From Mycobacteriales bacterium (GTDB lineage: Bacteria > Actinomycetota > Actinomycetes > Mycobacteriales > Mycobacteriaceae), in assembly GCA_018376445.1 (NCBI GenBank), contig JAHABL010000001.1, positions 1-64,000 of the forward strand: a stretch of DNA of 64,000 bases. The letters are read 5' to 3'. The first letter of the stretch is position 1; every line of letters begins with the position of its first letter. Under the pieces are notes generated by a model. It had not been told where the DNA came from. It worked only from the letters and a program-made list of their open reading frames with translations, and made no database searches. The translations under genes and the position numbers were made by a program. Shown in pieces: positions 39,164-48,911 of the stretch.

Positions 39164-40695
39164 ACGTTTAGCACCGCCCGCAGGTAGTCCGAAATGTCCA
39201 GGAGGGAGAAGCCGGCGCGGGTGGTTTGGTCCACCAGCCAGCCCGCCCCGAAGAAAGCTGCCAGGCTTAGTAGGAGAAGGAATGCGCCGGGCAGGAGTTG
39301 CTTCTTATTGATGATGAGGTCGTCCTCCACCGGCTGGAACTTCTCCGCTCCGATAGGCCGATACATGGCCATCTGCGGCCCCCAGAAGACACCCCTCCAC
39401 ACATACATCATGGAGAGGAGGGCCCCGAGGGAGGAGATGATGATGACGGCGATAACGGTCCAGCCCAGTGCTCCGCCGGCGGTTGCAGCAGACTGTGCAA
39501 TACCCACTTTGGCGAGCACACCGGAGAAGGGTGGGAAGCCCACCAGGCTCAACATGCCGCCCGCCATGATGCCAGCGGCGAGGGGTTCGCGGCGCTGCAA
39601 GCCATCGAGGCGGTCGAAACGGCCTGAGCCGTAGGTTTCTTCGATTGCCCCGGAGGTGAGGATAAGGGACCCCATGGTGAGCATGTGGTGGATGAGGTAG
39701 AAGATGCCAGCACCGAGGGCCACTGCTCGCGCCTCAATATCGCTGGTGTTGGCGGCCAGCATGAGGGCAATGAGAATATAGCCCACACCGCACACCATCT
39801 GGAACGCCAATGAGCCGCGGATACGCTGTTCACCCAACGAACCAAAACCACCCACCAACATGGTGAGGCATAGCACCACCACAATGATCCACTGTCCCGG
39901 GGTATCGAAGATGAAGATGGTAGAGACGATGCGGTAGATGGCGTAGATAGCAACTTTGGTGTGCAAACCAGAGAACAGACCCATCACCGCAGCAGAGGTG
40001 GCCGGGTAGGCGCGAGGGAGCCAACCGTGCACCGGCACCACACCCGCCTTCACGCAGAGGGCGATAAGGCAGACGGTGATGGCGATGCCCACCTGGGGTT
40101 CGTTGGCGGCGGCGCCGGCCAGTACCGCAATGTTGACCTCACCAACGGCGCCGTAGATGTAGATGACGCCGAGCAGGAAGACGGAGGAGGTGAGGAGGTT
40201 CACGACCACGAACATGCGGTCCACCCCGATGCGCCGCCACGTACCGGTAATGGCGAGGAGCGCATAGGAGGGCATGAGCATGACTTCAATCCACACGAAA
40301 AGGTTGAAGAGGTCGGCGGTGAGGAGGGCACCGTTCACACCCGCCATCAATACCAGGGTGAGGGTGGGGAAGAAACGGTTGCGTTCATCTTCACCGATGG
40401 AGATGGCGAACCAGGCGGAGGCAATAATGATGATGCCGGTGGCTGCCAGCATGAGGGCGCTGAAGGCGTCGGAGGCGAACGATATACCGATGCCGCGGGC
40501 GAAGCCACCTACGTGTTCGGCGATGACAGCATGGCTGTGGTGCTGGTAGAGCAGGATAAATGCGCCAATTACAGAAAGGCTGGGGACTGCCAGGTAGATG
40601 ACGCGCCGCAGGGCCAGTGGTTGGGCAAACACCATGAGGACAGCGGTGACCAGCGGGACAGTCACCCATAGTGGGAGGAGGGGGGCGAGGGTCAT
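39160..40695 (-). CDS. mnhD: Na+/H+ antiporter subunit D (Mrp/Mnh)
   Basis: A 511-residue proton-pumping-type subunit related to NuoL/M/N. About 14 hydrophobic segments are present; landmarks are LFNLFVWIEVMLMPSYALLA (with the key Glu), CVKAGVVPVHGWLPRAYPA (with the key Lys) and SLVGFPPFSGVLAK. It overlaps mnhC and mnhE by 4 nt. Confidence 0.94.
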   Translation of the reverse strand: MTLAPLLPLWVTVPLVTAVLMVFAQPLALRRVIYLAVPSLSVIGAFILLYQHHSHAVIAEHVGGFARGIGISFASDAFSALMLAATGIIIIASAWFAISIGEDERNRFFPTLTLVLMAGVNGALLTADLFNLFVWIEVMLMPSYALLAITGTWRRIGVDRMFVVVNLLTSSVFLLGVIYIYGAVGEVNIAVLAGAAANEPQVGIAITVCLIALCVKAGVVPVHGWLPRAYPATSAAVMGLFSGLHTKVAIYAIYRIVSTIFIFDTPGQWIIVVVLCLTMLVGGFGSLGEQRIRGSLAFQMVCGVGYILIALMLAANTSDIEARAVALGAGIFYLIHHMLTMGSLILTSGAIEETYGSGRFDRLDGLQRREPLAAGIMAGGMLSLVGFPPFSGVLAKVGIAQSAATAGGALGWTVIAVIIISSLGALLSMMYVWRGVFWGPQMAMYRPIGAEKFQPVEDDLIINKKQLLPGAFLLLLSLAAFFGAGWLVDQTTRAGFSLLDISDYLRAVLNV

Positions 40696-41027
40696 ACTTC
40701 GTCACTCTCCGTTCCCGAGTCGGGGGTGACCTTCACATCGTCGGTGGTCCCGATGATGGCGAGGACCAGCATGAACACGGTGACAGCCATGGAGATGACG
40801 ATGGCGGTGAGGACGAAAGCCTGGGGAAGAGGGTCGGCGGCTGCGGCGACACTAGTTTCCTGCAGGAGGGGCGCTTCACGGCGGTCAAGGACGCCAGAAG
40901 CCAGTACGGTGAGGTTGATGCCGTGGCTGATGAGGCCGAAGCCGAGGACAATGCGCATCATATCGCGCTGCAGAATGAGGTACACACCTGCGGCGATGAG
41001 GACGCCAATGGTTAGGGCGAGGATCAT
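40692..41027 (-). CDS. mnhC: Na+/H+ antiporter subunit C (Mrp/Mnh)
   Basis: 111 residues, NuoK-like, with three helices. YLILQRDMMRIVLGFGLISH followed by GINLTVLASG and QAFVLTAIVISMAVT are family hallmarks. It overlaps both neighbours by 4 nt (ATGA). Confidence 0.94.
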   Translation of the reverse strand: MILALTIGVLIAAGVYLILQRDMMRIVLGFGLISHGINLTVLASGVLDRREAPLLQETSVAAAADPLPQAFVLTAIVISMAVTVFMLVLAIIGTTDDVKVTPDSGTESDEV

Positions 41028-44000
41028 TTCTCGTCACCTCCAGTCTGCGAGCGGGAATGAGAGCGAGGGGCATGGCGTTCTTCTACAGCTTTCTCTTCTG
41101 CCGCGGAGAGAGCGCGCAGAGCCTCCCGATAGTGGGGGATCTCCTTCTGCCGGATGGGGTCACGGTAGGAGTTCACCTGGCTGGCTGCCTCGGTGAGGGG
41201 ACCTTCCTCCTTCGCATCCATGTGCAGCGGGTCGTAGGGTGGCCACACTTCCACGCTGGGGACACCCAGCGGGGATTGGCCCGACCCGAGCAGGTTGAGG
41301 GCTGTCAAGACCATGCCGAGTACGCAGAGGGTGACGCCAAAGTCGAAGAACGTGGCGGAGGGCACCGCGCCCAGCACCGGAATATCCCAGTGTTGGGGGG
41401 AGAGGAAGGAGTGTGGTGACACGCTCCCATCCAGGCTGTGGTCGTGGGTGGTGAAATAGCCGATAAGCCCTGTGATGGTGGCGGTGGTGACGCCGCTGGC
41501 GACCAGTATGGCGGGGGTTCGGCGCCGGGTGAGGGGGCGGTCTACCGGGGTGGATAGCCAGGCCAGTACCAGCGTGACTGCCAGGATCAGGCCGGCGATG
41601 AAGCCGCCACCCGGCTCTTGATGGCCGCGCCAGAACACGACGAGGGCGGTGATAAGTAGGAGCGGAGAGAGCATCAACACGAATACGCGGATGGGGTAGG
41701 AGTTGGTGATGCTGTCGCGGTACGCGTAGGAGGTGGGTAGCACGATACGGCCGTTTTTCCCCACCCGTTCCCGGAGTTCTTGGCGGATGAGGTGGAAGCT
41801 GGCGCTACCAGTGCGGCGGTATGCGGGGTGAACGGAGAGCAGCACGGCGGCAATAGCCAAACCTGTCACCCCGAGCACCGCCATTTCGCCAAACGTATCG
41901 AAGGCACGGAACTCGTTGATGATGGTGTTGGTGACGTTATTGCCGGTAGTGATGGTAGGCCCGTGGTCAAGAAAGTACTGGCTGAGGGCGCAGCGGTCTC
42001 GGCGCCCCGTGAATACCCAAACGGCACCGAAAGCGGCGAGTCCCGAAAAGACGGCGATGATGCCGGCGGAGACTCGCCGCCGCCGCGAGGCTTTCTGGAA
42101 GGTGCGGGGGAGGCGCCGGAGGACCAGCATGTACATGACGGTGGTGATGATTTCGACCAGTAGTTGGGTGAGACCCACGTCTGGGGCGCCGAGGGCGAAA
42201 ATCTGCAGGGTGATGGCGACTCCAACTGCACCGAGGAGCACCACTGCGGCCAGCCGGGAGTGAGTGGTGATGGCGGCGATGGCTGCCACCAGCACGATAA
42301 GGAGCACCACGAGGTCGATGGGGCGGTCGATGCCGGGGACGCGGTCCGGGAAGTCGAGTTGTCCGGAGAAAGAACCCACTGCCACTGTGCCGGCGAGGGC
42401 GCCGAGCACGATAACGAAGGCACCCACGTGGCGGGTGGGGCTGTCGGAGCGGGTGACGGTGCCGGCCAGGTTACCGGCCCAACGCATGCTCTCCCACACG
42501 GTGGCCAGGTTGGTGGCGCCGTCGCGGGGGAGTAGTTCACGGTCGAGGAGGGCATCCACGCGCTTGCGCTGCCATGCCAGGAGCAGGCCGATGACGATGG
42601 CCAGCAGCGACAGCAGTAGCACTTCGTTGACGGCGATAAGGTGCAGGTGGGTGGCGTGCAGCTGGGGACCGTTGTGGATGACGGCAGCGCGGTAGCTGGC
42701 GGTGTGGGTGTTGATGGCGCTGACGGCAATCTGAGACAGCGGGTGCCCGAGGGCCGTCACCGCAAAGTAGAGGGGGAGACCGGCGACGGCGGGGAGTGCC
42801 GCGAAGACGGTGAGGACCCAGGGCACTTTGTGGAGGACGAGTTCGTAGCTGTCGCGGTCAAGGTCTGCGTCGGTTTTATCCTCCACCACGGTGCGTTCAC
42901 CGTCGAAGAAGCCGCCGAGGATGATGCGGAAGCTGTAGGCCACGGTGAGGGCAGCACCGATAACAGCGACGGTGGTGAGGACGATAGAGCCGGCGTTGCT
43001 ACCCCAGGCGCTGAGGAAGTTTGTCAGCATGGATTCTTTGGAGACGAAACCCAGGGTGGGGGGGATTCCGGCCATGCCGATGGCGCCGATCACCGTCACC
43101 ACCATGAGGCCGGGAGTGTACTTCCACATGGGGGGAAGGCGGCGAATGTCGCGGGTGCCGGTGGCGTGCTGGAGGGCACCGATGGACATGAAGAGCCCGG
43201 ACTTGAAGAGGGCGTGGGCGAGGGTGTGGAGGACCGCGGCGGTGAGGGCGGCGTGGGTGCCGATGCCGATCGTGGTGACGATCCACCCGAGCTGGGAGAC
43301 GGTGGAGTAGGCGAGCAGCTTCTTGAGGTCCGTCTTTTGCAGGGCGAAGAGGGCTCCCATGACGGCGGTGAACATGCCGACGACGACCAGCAGGATCTGC
43401 CAGGTGAGATTGAGTCGGAAGACGGCCGAGAAGCGCAGCAGCACGTAGATGCCGGCTTTTACGACAGCGGCGGCGTGCAAGTAGGCGGAGACGGGAGATT
43501 CTGCCGCCATGGCTTCGGGGAGCCAGAGGTGGAAGGGGAATTGGGCGGCTTTGGTGAAGGCGCCAATGGCGATCAGTACCGCTACGGTGGTGGTGATGCC
43601 GGGGTTCGTTACCCACACGCTGGAGGAGAGTGCCTCGGTGAGGTTAGTAGTGTGGGTGACGGCGATGATGACGACGGTGGCGGTGAGGAAGAAGAGTCCA
43701 CCGATGAAGGTGAGGAAGAGGGTGCGGAGGGAGCCTGCTTCGCCGGCGTGTCCGGAACGTCCGATGAGCATGAAGGACATGAGGCTGGTGAGTTCCCAGC
43801 CGATGAAGAGGAGGATGAGGTCATCGGCGGTGACCAGCAGCATCATGGAGAACGTGAAGACGACCATGAGGAGGAAGAAGCTGGTGTGGTGGAGGGGCAT
43901 GCCGTGCTGGTCGTGGCTGTCGAAGTAGCGGGTGGAGTAGGCCATGACGACGGCCCCAATGACAAGGGCGAGCATGGCGAAGAACCAGCTCAGCGCGTCG

Positions 44001-44224
44001 AGGCGAAGGCCTACGTGAATATTCCAGTAGGCGATCCAGGGGATGGAGGCAGTGATAGTGTCGCCGCGCAGCAGGCGTGGACCCAGGGGAGCGTAGATTC
44101 CGCAGGCGAGGGAGAGATCGATGAGGGCGATAACCCAGCCGGCATTGCGGCCCAGGAAGCGAGTCAGTAGTGGGGTTGCTGCAATGGTCAGCACTAGGAC
44201 GGCCAAACTGTACAGCACAAGCAC
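41024..44224 (-). CDS. mnhA: Na+/H+ antiporter subunit A fused to subunit B (Mrp/Mnh)
   Basis: A 1066-residue subunit that starts the operon. It combines a NuoL-like N-terminal antiporter core (about 1-500; LILLFIGWELTSLMSFMLIG and FPFHLWLPEAMAAESPVSAY are visible), an MrpA C-terminal region (about 570-760), and an MrpB domain at the end (about 850-1000, ending in FFDFGVTLCVLGMVLTALNL). No separate mnhB exists. Start GTG 44224 follows GAGGAGG. The complex exchanges Na+ for protons and serves pH and salt homeostasis. Confidence 0.94.
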   Translation of the reverse strand: MLVLYSLAVLVLTIAATPLLTRFLGRNAGWVIALIDLSLACGIYAPLGPRLLRGDTITASIPWIAYWNIHVGLRLDALSWFFAMLALVIGAVVMAYSTRYFDSHDQHGMPLHHTSFFLLMVVFTFSMMLLVTADDLILLFIGWELTSLMSFMLIGRSGHAGEAGSLRTLFLTFIGGLFFLTATVVIIAVTHTTNLTEALSSSVWVTNPGITTTVAVLIAIGAFTKAAQFPFHLWLPEAMAAESPVSAYLHAAAVVKAGIYVLLRFSAVFRLNLTWQILLVVVGMFTAVMGALFALQKTDLKKLLAYSTVSQLGWIVTTIGIGTHAALTAAVLHTLAHALFKSGLFMSIGALQHATGTRDIRRLPPMWKYTPGLMVVTVIGAIGMAGIPPTLGFVSKESMLTNFLSAWGSNAGSIVLTTVAVIGAALTVAYSFRIILGGFFDGERTVVEDKTDADLDRDSYELVLHKVPWVLTVFAALPAVAGLPLYFAVTALGHPLSQIAVSAINTHTASYRAAVIHNGPQLHATHLHLIAVNEVLLLSLLAIVIGLLLAWQRKRVDALLDRELLPRDGATNLATVWESMRWAGNLAGTVTRSDSPTRHVGAFVIVLGALAGTVAVGSFSGQLDFPDRVPGIDRPIDLVVLLIVLVAAIAAITTHSRLAAVVLLGAVGVAITLQIFALGAPDVGLTQLLVEIITTVMYMLVLRRLPRTFQKASRRRRVSAGIIAVFSGLAAFGAVWVFTGRRDRCALSQYFLDHGPTITTGNNVTNTIINEFRAFDTFGEMAVLGVTGLAIAAVLLSVHPAYRRTGSASFHLIRQELRERVGKNGRIVLPTSYAYRDSITNSYPIRVFVLMLSPLLLITALVVFWRGHQEPGGGFIAGLILAVTLVLAWLSTPVDRPLTRRRTPAILVASGVTTATITGLIGYFTTHDHSLDGSVSPHSFLSPQHWDIPVLGAVPSATFFDFGVTLCVLGMVLTALNLLGSGQSPLGVPSVEVWPPYDPLHMDAKEEGPLTEAASQVNSYRDPIRQKEIPHYREALRALSAAEEKAVEERHAPRSHSRSQTGGDEK

Positions 44225-44325
44225 CGACTTGGCCTCCTCAATGAAGTTGACGTTTTTCCTAACTTTCCTACAAGAATACAGGCTTTACGGTGCACTCTAA
44301 AGGTGATAACTCGGGGTCGATTGCT

Positions 44326-44331
44326 TAGGCT
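44326..44331 (+). promoter_or_regulatory. -10 box of the YhgE-like gene
   Basis: TAGGCT, 6 nt before ATG 44338, with no Shine-Dalgarno; suggests leaderless translation. Confidence 0.5.
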
Positions 44332-44337
44332 AGAGAC

Positions 44338-46128
44338 ATGAGTCGACGCCCCTCCCTGAAAAAGAGTTCCGCAGCTGGAACGACAAAAAAGGCTTTCGGT
44401 AGTAAATCTGCAGAGAGTTCTGCCGAAGGTTCATCGGCCGCCCTGCGGGGTCTGTCGGTCTTTGGCCGGCTCTTTGCCATGCTGGTGCCGTCGCTGATTA
44501 TCGCGGCGATTGTGGCCGGGTTAGGTATCCACCTGTCGGATTCGTGGCAGGTGGGTGCCGCGTCGGGACAGTCCGCCAATGAGGAAGCCCGCCAGGAGTT
44601 GCTGGCGGGGGAGAAGGCGCAGTCTCATCTGTCGCGTGCCAACGATGCGATGTCGGCGGCGAATACTTCTGCGGGACTGTTGAAGAGTGGCGTGGACCAG
44701 CTGGATGACGGCGCCGGCAAGCTGAAGGACGGTTCTGCCCAGGCTCGTGCTGGTTCGGCTGAGTTGTCGAATGGTATGGATCAGGTGGCGGATGGTACCC
44801 GCCAGCTCGGTTCGGGCGCCAAGCAGGTGGCTGGGGGTGTGTCGGAGGCCGTCAATGGGGTGATTGCGTTGCGTCGTTACCAGGCGGCCGCGGCTGCCGT
44901 GGTGGATGCCACCATCCCTACGTTGGTGGGTAATGATCCCGATACGGTGCGTACCCGTACTGCTTTACAGGAGCTGTCGAAGACACTGCACGACTCGCGG
45001 CAGACGGACCAGGCTATTAAGGATCTGCATCGTCTGCAGAGTGGGGCTAATGAGATTTCTCGCCAGTTGAATCCGGGTGGGGCGTACTACAGCGGCGTGA
45101 TGAAGGCACAGTCTGGGTCGAAGCAGTTGGCGTCGGGTCTGGTGCAGTTGGATAACGGGATGGGCGAATTGGTGTCCGGTGTGTCCAAGCTGCAGGGGGT
45201 GGCGACGACCAATGAGCGCAACACGAAGAAGGCCCATACGGCTATGTTGGAGCTGATGAAGCTGTCGAACGACCAGAAGGTTGCGCAGATGGCGGAGGAG
45301 CAGTTGGCGCTGCAGTCGCAGGGCGAGAAGCCGAGCCTGCCGTTGGGCCAGGCCTACTTGGTGTCAGCGTTGCTGGCGTTGGCGGCAGCGGTGGCCTGGT
45401 GGTCGCGACTGCGGTTGGGCCGGAAGGAAATTGCGGCGGTGTGGCTACTCATGACGGTCATTTCCGCGACGGCGATCCTCACGACTATGACGGGCCTAAA
45501 TGCGATGGTCGGTACCTTTATGGTGTCGACGTTGGCGGTGGGCTCGGCGGCGTTGCTGTTGGGTTCGGGCGCCGTGGTGCTGTTGTTGGGCCGCAAGTGG
45601 GGTCTGCTTCTCAATATCTTCTTGGTGTTTGTTCAGGCGTCGGTGTCGGGCTTCGTGTGGTTGACGGAGTGGCCGTCGCGGATGAGTCGATTCTTCGACT
45701 CTCTCATGCCGGTGTCGTATATCACCTCCGCGTTGGCGGCGATTGGTAACGGTGGCGATCCCGCTATGGCTTGGTTGGCGAATGGTGCTTTGTTGGCGCT
45801 GACGACGATTGCGATCTTTGTCATCTTGACGGTGCTGCGGCGTCGTCCGGATGCCGGTATTCCGACGGATATCCACCCGGTGAAGGTGGGGCGGAAGGTT
45901 CCCGCGACAGTGACGGCACCGGCATCCGTGGTGCAGGATAGCTCCGCAGTGGAGACAGGCGTGTTTACCCGGGTGTCTCCGGCTACTCCGTTTGCGCCGA
46001 TGGACACGGGGTCGTTGGCGGATCTTGAGGTGGCGACGACGATGCCGGAGGACGGCACGGAGGATCTTCCCACCCAGATCATTCATCTGGATGAGCAGTC
46101 GGAGCAGCCGCGTGACCAGCGGCGCTAG
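44338..46128 (+). CDS. YhgE/Pip-like membrane protein with LxxG heptads
   Basis: A 596-residue membrane protein that resembles YhgE/Pip (phage infection protein) and MmpL/ABC-2-type accessory proteins. One N-terminal helix (about 40-58) leads to an extracellular region with G-x-x-x-L-x-x-G heptad repeats (about 85-150, and 270-300), then about five to six helices (335-505) and a 90-residue cytoplasmic tail rich in Thr/Val/Pro. Function is unknown; relatives are linked to export and to phage or bacteriocin sensitivity. ATG 44338 fits a -10 box 6 nt upstream. Divergent from the Mrp operon. Confidence 0.72.
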   Translation: MSRRPSLKKSSAAGTTKKAFGSKSAESSAEGSSAALRGLSVFGRLFAMLVPSLIIAAIVAGLGIHLSDSWQVGAASGQSANEEARQELLAGEKAQSHLSRANDAMSAANTSAGLLKSGVDQLDDGAGKLKDGSAQARAGSAELSNGMDQVADGTRQLGSGAKQVAGGVSEAVNGVIALRRYQAAAAAVVDATIPTLVGNDPDTVRTRTALQELSKTLHDSRQTDQAIKDLHRLQSGANEISRQLNPGGAYYSGVMKAQSGSKQLASGLVQLDNGMGELVSGVSKLQGVATTNERNTKKAHTAMLELMKLSNDQKVAQMAEEQLALQSQGEKPSLPLGQAYLVSALLALAAAVAWWSRLRLGRKEIAAVWLLMTVISATAILTTMTGLNAMVGTFMVSTLAVGSAALLLGSGAVVLLLGRKWGLLLNIFLVFVQASVSGFVWLTEWPSRMSRFFDSLMPVSYITSALAAIGNGGDPAMAWLANGALLALTTIAIFVILTVLRRRPDAGIPTDIHPVKVGRKVPATVTAPASVVQDSSAVETGVFTRVSPATPFAPMDTGSLADLEVATTMPEDGTEDLPTQIIHLDEQSEQPRDQRR

Positions 46129-46137
46129 CTACTGTCT

Positions 46138-46212
46138 CGGAGTGTTGCGCCGGAGTGTTGCGCCGGCGCTATGTTCCGTATCGGTGTTGGCTGTTGTGCC
46201 GGAGTGCTGCGC
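46138..46212 (+). repeat. short direct repeats between convergent genes
   Basis: CGGAGTGTTGCGC occurs at 46138-46150 and 46151-46163, and with one change at 46200-46212; a further degenerate copy lies between. Since GCGCCGG/CCGGCGC segments are self-complementary the array can fold and may act as the terminator for the two convergent genes. Confidence 0.6.
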
Positions 46213-46215
46213 CGG

Positions 46216-47535
46216 CTAGAAGCCGAGCGGCGTGTACATGGTTACCACGTTGTAGTCCTCCCAGATAGAGAGGAGGAAGAACAGGCTGGAGCCATGCCGG
46301 TTGGGGAGTAGCTGCGGAGCGTAAGCAGAGTACATGGAGGAGCCCGTGCTGTAGATTTCGCGGCCTGGGCTCCACAACACACCGTCCAGACTGGTGGAGA
46401 GAATGACGCCACCGTCTTGCATACGTAGCATGTTGAAGCGGCGGAACAGTGGATCCCACTGCACGCTCAGCTCACCATGGATGAGGGCCATCACGTTGAA
46501 AGCGCGCTGGGGTGCGTTCTTGGTCCAGCGTAGGCCGGTCCAGTATTCGCGGGCGGAGAGGTCGCCCACTTTGCTGAGGGGGACGCGGGCGACGGCCAAG
46601 CCACCAACTTCGCGGCCTTGCCGGCTGCCGAACTCGTAGAGGTAGTTGTCACGCTTCGCAAAGCTGACCTGCTGGAATTTGGCGTATGTGCCTTGCGGGC
46701 GGACGAGGATGGTCTGCCAGGTTTTGCCGTGATCGTAGGAGGCGGAGATGCCAGAGCGGGAGGTAAGCCATCTGCGGCTGTCACCGACGAGCCGGGAGAC
46801 GGATTGCCAACCCACGTATTGCACGCCTTTGTAGCTGAAGGCGCCGGTGGGGATTTTGGAGCGTTCGAAGCCGTTGACGTGTGCGGATTGGATGGCTTCG
46901 CGGGCGTTGCCGTCCTTTCCTATTTCCCAGCGTTCCAGTTGTAGGCCGTCGGCGTAGGAGAGGTCGCGGGTGAAGGCGAGGGTGTTGGAGCGCATTCGGC
47001 GGTGACCGTAATAGTTCAGGCCGATGGTGTCCCCGAAGATGACAAAGCTGCCGCCTTTCCCGTCATCCCAGCTGACGGCGACGTCACCACCCCAAACGTC
47101 AGCTTTCCGGCAGGGGAGGCAGGAGACACCTAGGAGGGGGAAAACGCCCACTTTGAAGGTGCCCGCGTACAAGTAGGGCGGAACATTAACGAGACCGGTG
47201 CGGCCGTTGCGAAGCGGGACTGGGTCGGGGACGAGGGGGAGGGTGGGGACGGGGATGACGGGTGCTTGGTAGTTGGTGCGGAGGGCATCGGCGGTACGGG
47301 AGCGGCCTTCGGGGAGCCAGGAGGGGGCCTGAGTTACCTGGGGTTGGTCGCGTTGTGGGAGGGGGCCGCCGGTGACGGGGCGGGCTTGGCCGATGGGCAT
47401 TGGCTGGCTGCGCAGAACTCGGTTGAGGTGGTTAGCGGCGGCGGGAGTAGTGGGGGAGAGGAGCGTGAGACCGAGTGCGGAGATGACGCCAAGGCTCAGG
47501 GCGGTTGTGCGCAGGAGTCGGTGGTGCAGCGTCAT
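46216..47535 (-). CDS. secreted DUF4185 protein, probable endo-D-arabinanase (GH183-like)
   Basis: 439 residues: a signal peptide (about 1-35, AAA-NHL), a Pro/Arg-rich linker (about 40-120) and a DUF4185 beta-propeller-like domain (about 120-439). Landmarks are SFVIFGDTIG, RRMRSNTLAFTRD, SASYDHGKTW and SVQWDPLFRRFNML. DUF4185 proteins of mycolata have been reported as GH183 endo-D-arabinanases acting on arabinogalactan or lipoarabinomannan; that assignment is from the literature as I recall it, and activity here is inferred. AGAGGACG precedes ATG 47535. Confidence 0.7.
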   Translation of the reverse strand: MTLHHRLLRTTALSLGVISALGLTLLSPTTPAAANHLNRVLRSQPMPIGQARPVTGGPLPQRDQPQVTQAPSWLPEGRSRTADALRTNYQAPVIPVPTLPLVPDPVPLRNGRTGLVNVPPYLYAGTFKVGVFPLLGVSCLPCRKADVWGGDVAVSWDDGKGGSFVIFGDTIGLNYYGHRRMRSNTLAFTRDLSYADGLQLERWEIGKDGNAREAIQSAHVNGFERSKIPTGAFSYKGVQYVGWQSVSRLVGDSRRWLTSRSGISASYDHGKTWQTILVRPQGTYAKFQQVSFAKRDNYLYEFGSRQGREVGGLAVARVPLSKVGDLSAREYWTGLRWTKNAPQRAFNVMALIHGELSVQWDPLFRRFNMLRMQDGGVILSTSLDGVLWSPGREIYSTGSSMYSAYAPQLLPNRHGSSLFFLLSIWEDYNVVTMYTPLGF

Positions 47536-47644
47536 AAGTCGTCCTCTTCATTCAACTTCGGTGGACCTGTGACAAGTGTATGTACACATGATGGCATAGA
47601 AATGAATGCCTGGAAAATACTTTTTGGACAACGGGTCAACAAAG

Positions 47645-47676
47645 AAGGACCGCCCTCCTTGTGGAGAGCGGTCCTT
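47645..47676 (-). terminator. terminator of tRNA-Pro
   Basis: On the minus strand a 14-bp stem with one mismatch and loop ACAA, directly after the tRNA, followed by CTTTGTT. Confidence 0.78.
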
Positions 47677-47679
47677 GCC

Positions 47680-47756
<77 letters not shown>

Positions 47757-47812
47757 GTTGATGCTTCACTAACTTTAGTACACCAAACAGCAAATAACGA
47801 AAATCGTGGCGG

Positions 47813-48718
47813 CTACGGGTGTGTGGTCAACTCCAGCAGTGTGACCTCCGGCGGACAGAACAGGCGGAAGGGGGCATACGGGGAGGTTCCCAGGCCTGCC
47901 GAGACATTAAGCCAGAGGTGTGCGAAGCGGTGTAGTCCATGAGCACGTTTCCGGTCGATCCCACAATTGGTGACGATGGATTGTCCATTCGGAAGACACA
48001 CCTGCCCGCCGTGGGTGTGTCCGGCCAGGGCAAGGTCATAACCGTCTTCGGAAAAACGGAGCAATACCCGCGGCTCCGGGGCATGAGTGAGGCCGATGGC
48101 CACGTCTGTACCGGGGAGGGGCTCGCCCGCAATAGTGTCGTAGCGGTCACGGTCGATGTGGGGGTCATCTACACCCGCCACCATAATGTTCACTCCGCGA
48201 ATGTTGATGGCATGACGTTGGTGTGTGGCGTCTTTCCAGCCACGCTCTTGGAAAGCGGCTCGCATGCCCTGCCAGGGGAGCGAGGGCCGTTCGTGGAGGG
48301 TGGATTCTCCCCGCAGGTAGCTCAACGGGTTCTTGAAGTCGGGGGCAAAGTAGTCGTTGGAGCCGAAGACGAAAAATCCCGGCACGTCGAGTAGAGTTCC
48401 CAATGACTGGACGACGTAGGGTACTGCTTTGGGATGGGCCAAGTTGTCGCCAGTGTCGATGACGAGATCTGGGTGGATATCCCCTAGTAAACTCAGGAAA
48501 TGTTGAAGTTCCTTATCCTCGGGGGTCATATGGAAATCGCTGAGGTGGAGGATACGGATGGGGTCGGAGCCAGCTGGCAACAGGGGCAGAGTTTCCTGCT
48601 TGACCATAAAGCGCGTCCGGCCCAACGTGGCTGAGTACGCAGCGGTCACCGCACTGGACACTGCACCTGCGGCGATACCGCTGGCTAGGGCATATAGGGA
48701 GGGGCGCTTAGGAGACAT
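47813..48718 (-). CDS. membrane-anchored metallophosphoesterase
   Basis: A calcineurin-like phosphoesterase of 301 residues with an N-terminal hydrophobic segment (about 10-30). The metal-site motifs are all present: LSDFH, DTGDN, GSND, and AGHTHGGQ. The M. tuberculosis counterpart by position is Rv3683, beside ponA2 and whiB4. The substrate is unknown; related proteins act on lipid or cell-wall phosphates. ATG 48718 has a TACCCT box 6 nt upstream. Divergent from whiB. Confidence 0.87.
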   Translation of the reverse strand: MSPKRPSLYALASGIAAGAVSSAVTAAYSATLGRTRFMVKQETLPLLPAGSDPIRILHLSDFHMTPEDKELQHFLSLLGDIHPDLVIDTGDNLAHPKAVPYVVQSLGTLLDVPGFFVFGSNDYFAPDFKNPLSYLRGESTLHERPSLPWQGMRAAFQERGWKDATHQRHAINIRGVNIMVAGVDDPHIDRDRYDTIAGEPLPGTDVAIGLTHAPEPRVLLRFSEDGYDLALAGHTHGGQVCLPNGQSIVTNCGIDRKRAHGLHRFAHLWLNVSAGLGTSPYAPFRLFCPPEVTLLELTTHP

Positions 48719-48724
48719 GCACCA

Positions 48725-48730
48725 AGGGTA
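48725..48730 (-). promoter_or_regulatory. -10 box of the metallophosphoesterase gene
   Basis: TACCCT on the minus strand, 6 nt before ATG 48718. Confidence 0.5.
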
Positions 48731-48911
48731 CCTGCTTTTGAATCGGTTTGTAACAAGGCAGTCTCATTGGAATGAATGAGACATAGATTATCCTTAAAAA
48801 TTGCCATGAGAGTATTGCATCTCCTGTATGGGAACGTACGATCAGTGTTATCGCCTCATATCTCCCAGAGGGGACTTCTGGTGACCTGATCTCGACATGG
48901 AGGAGCGGCCG

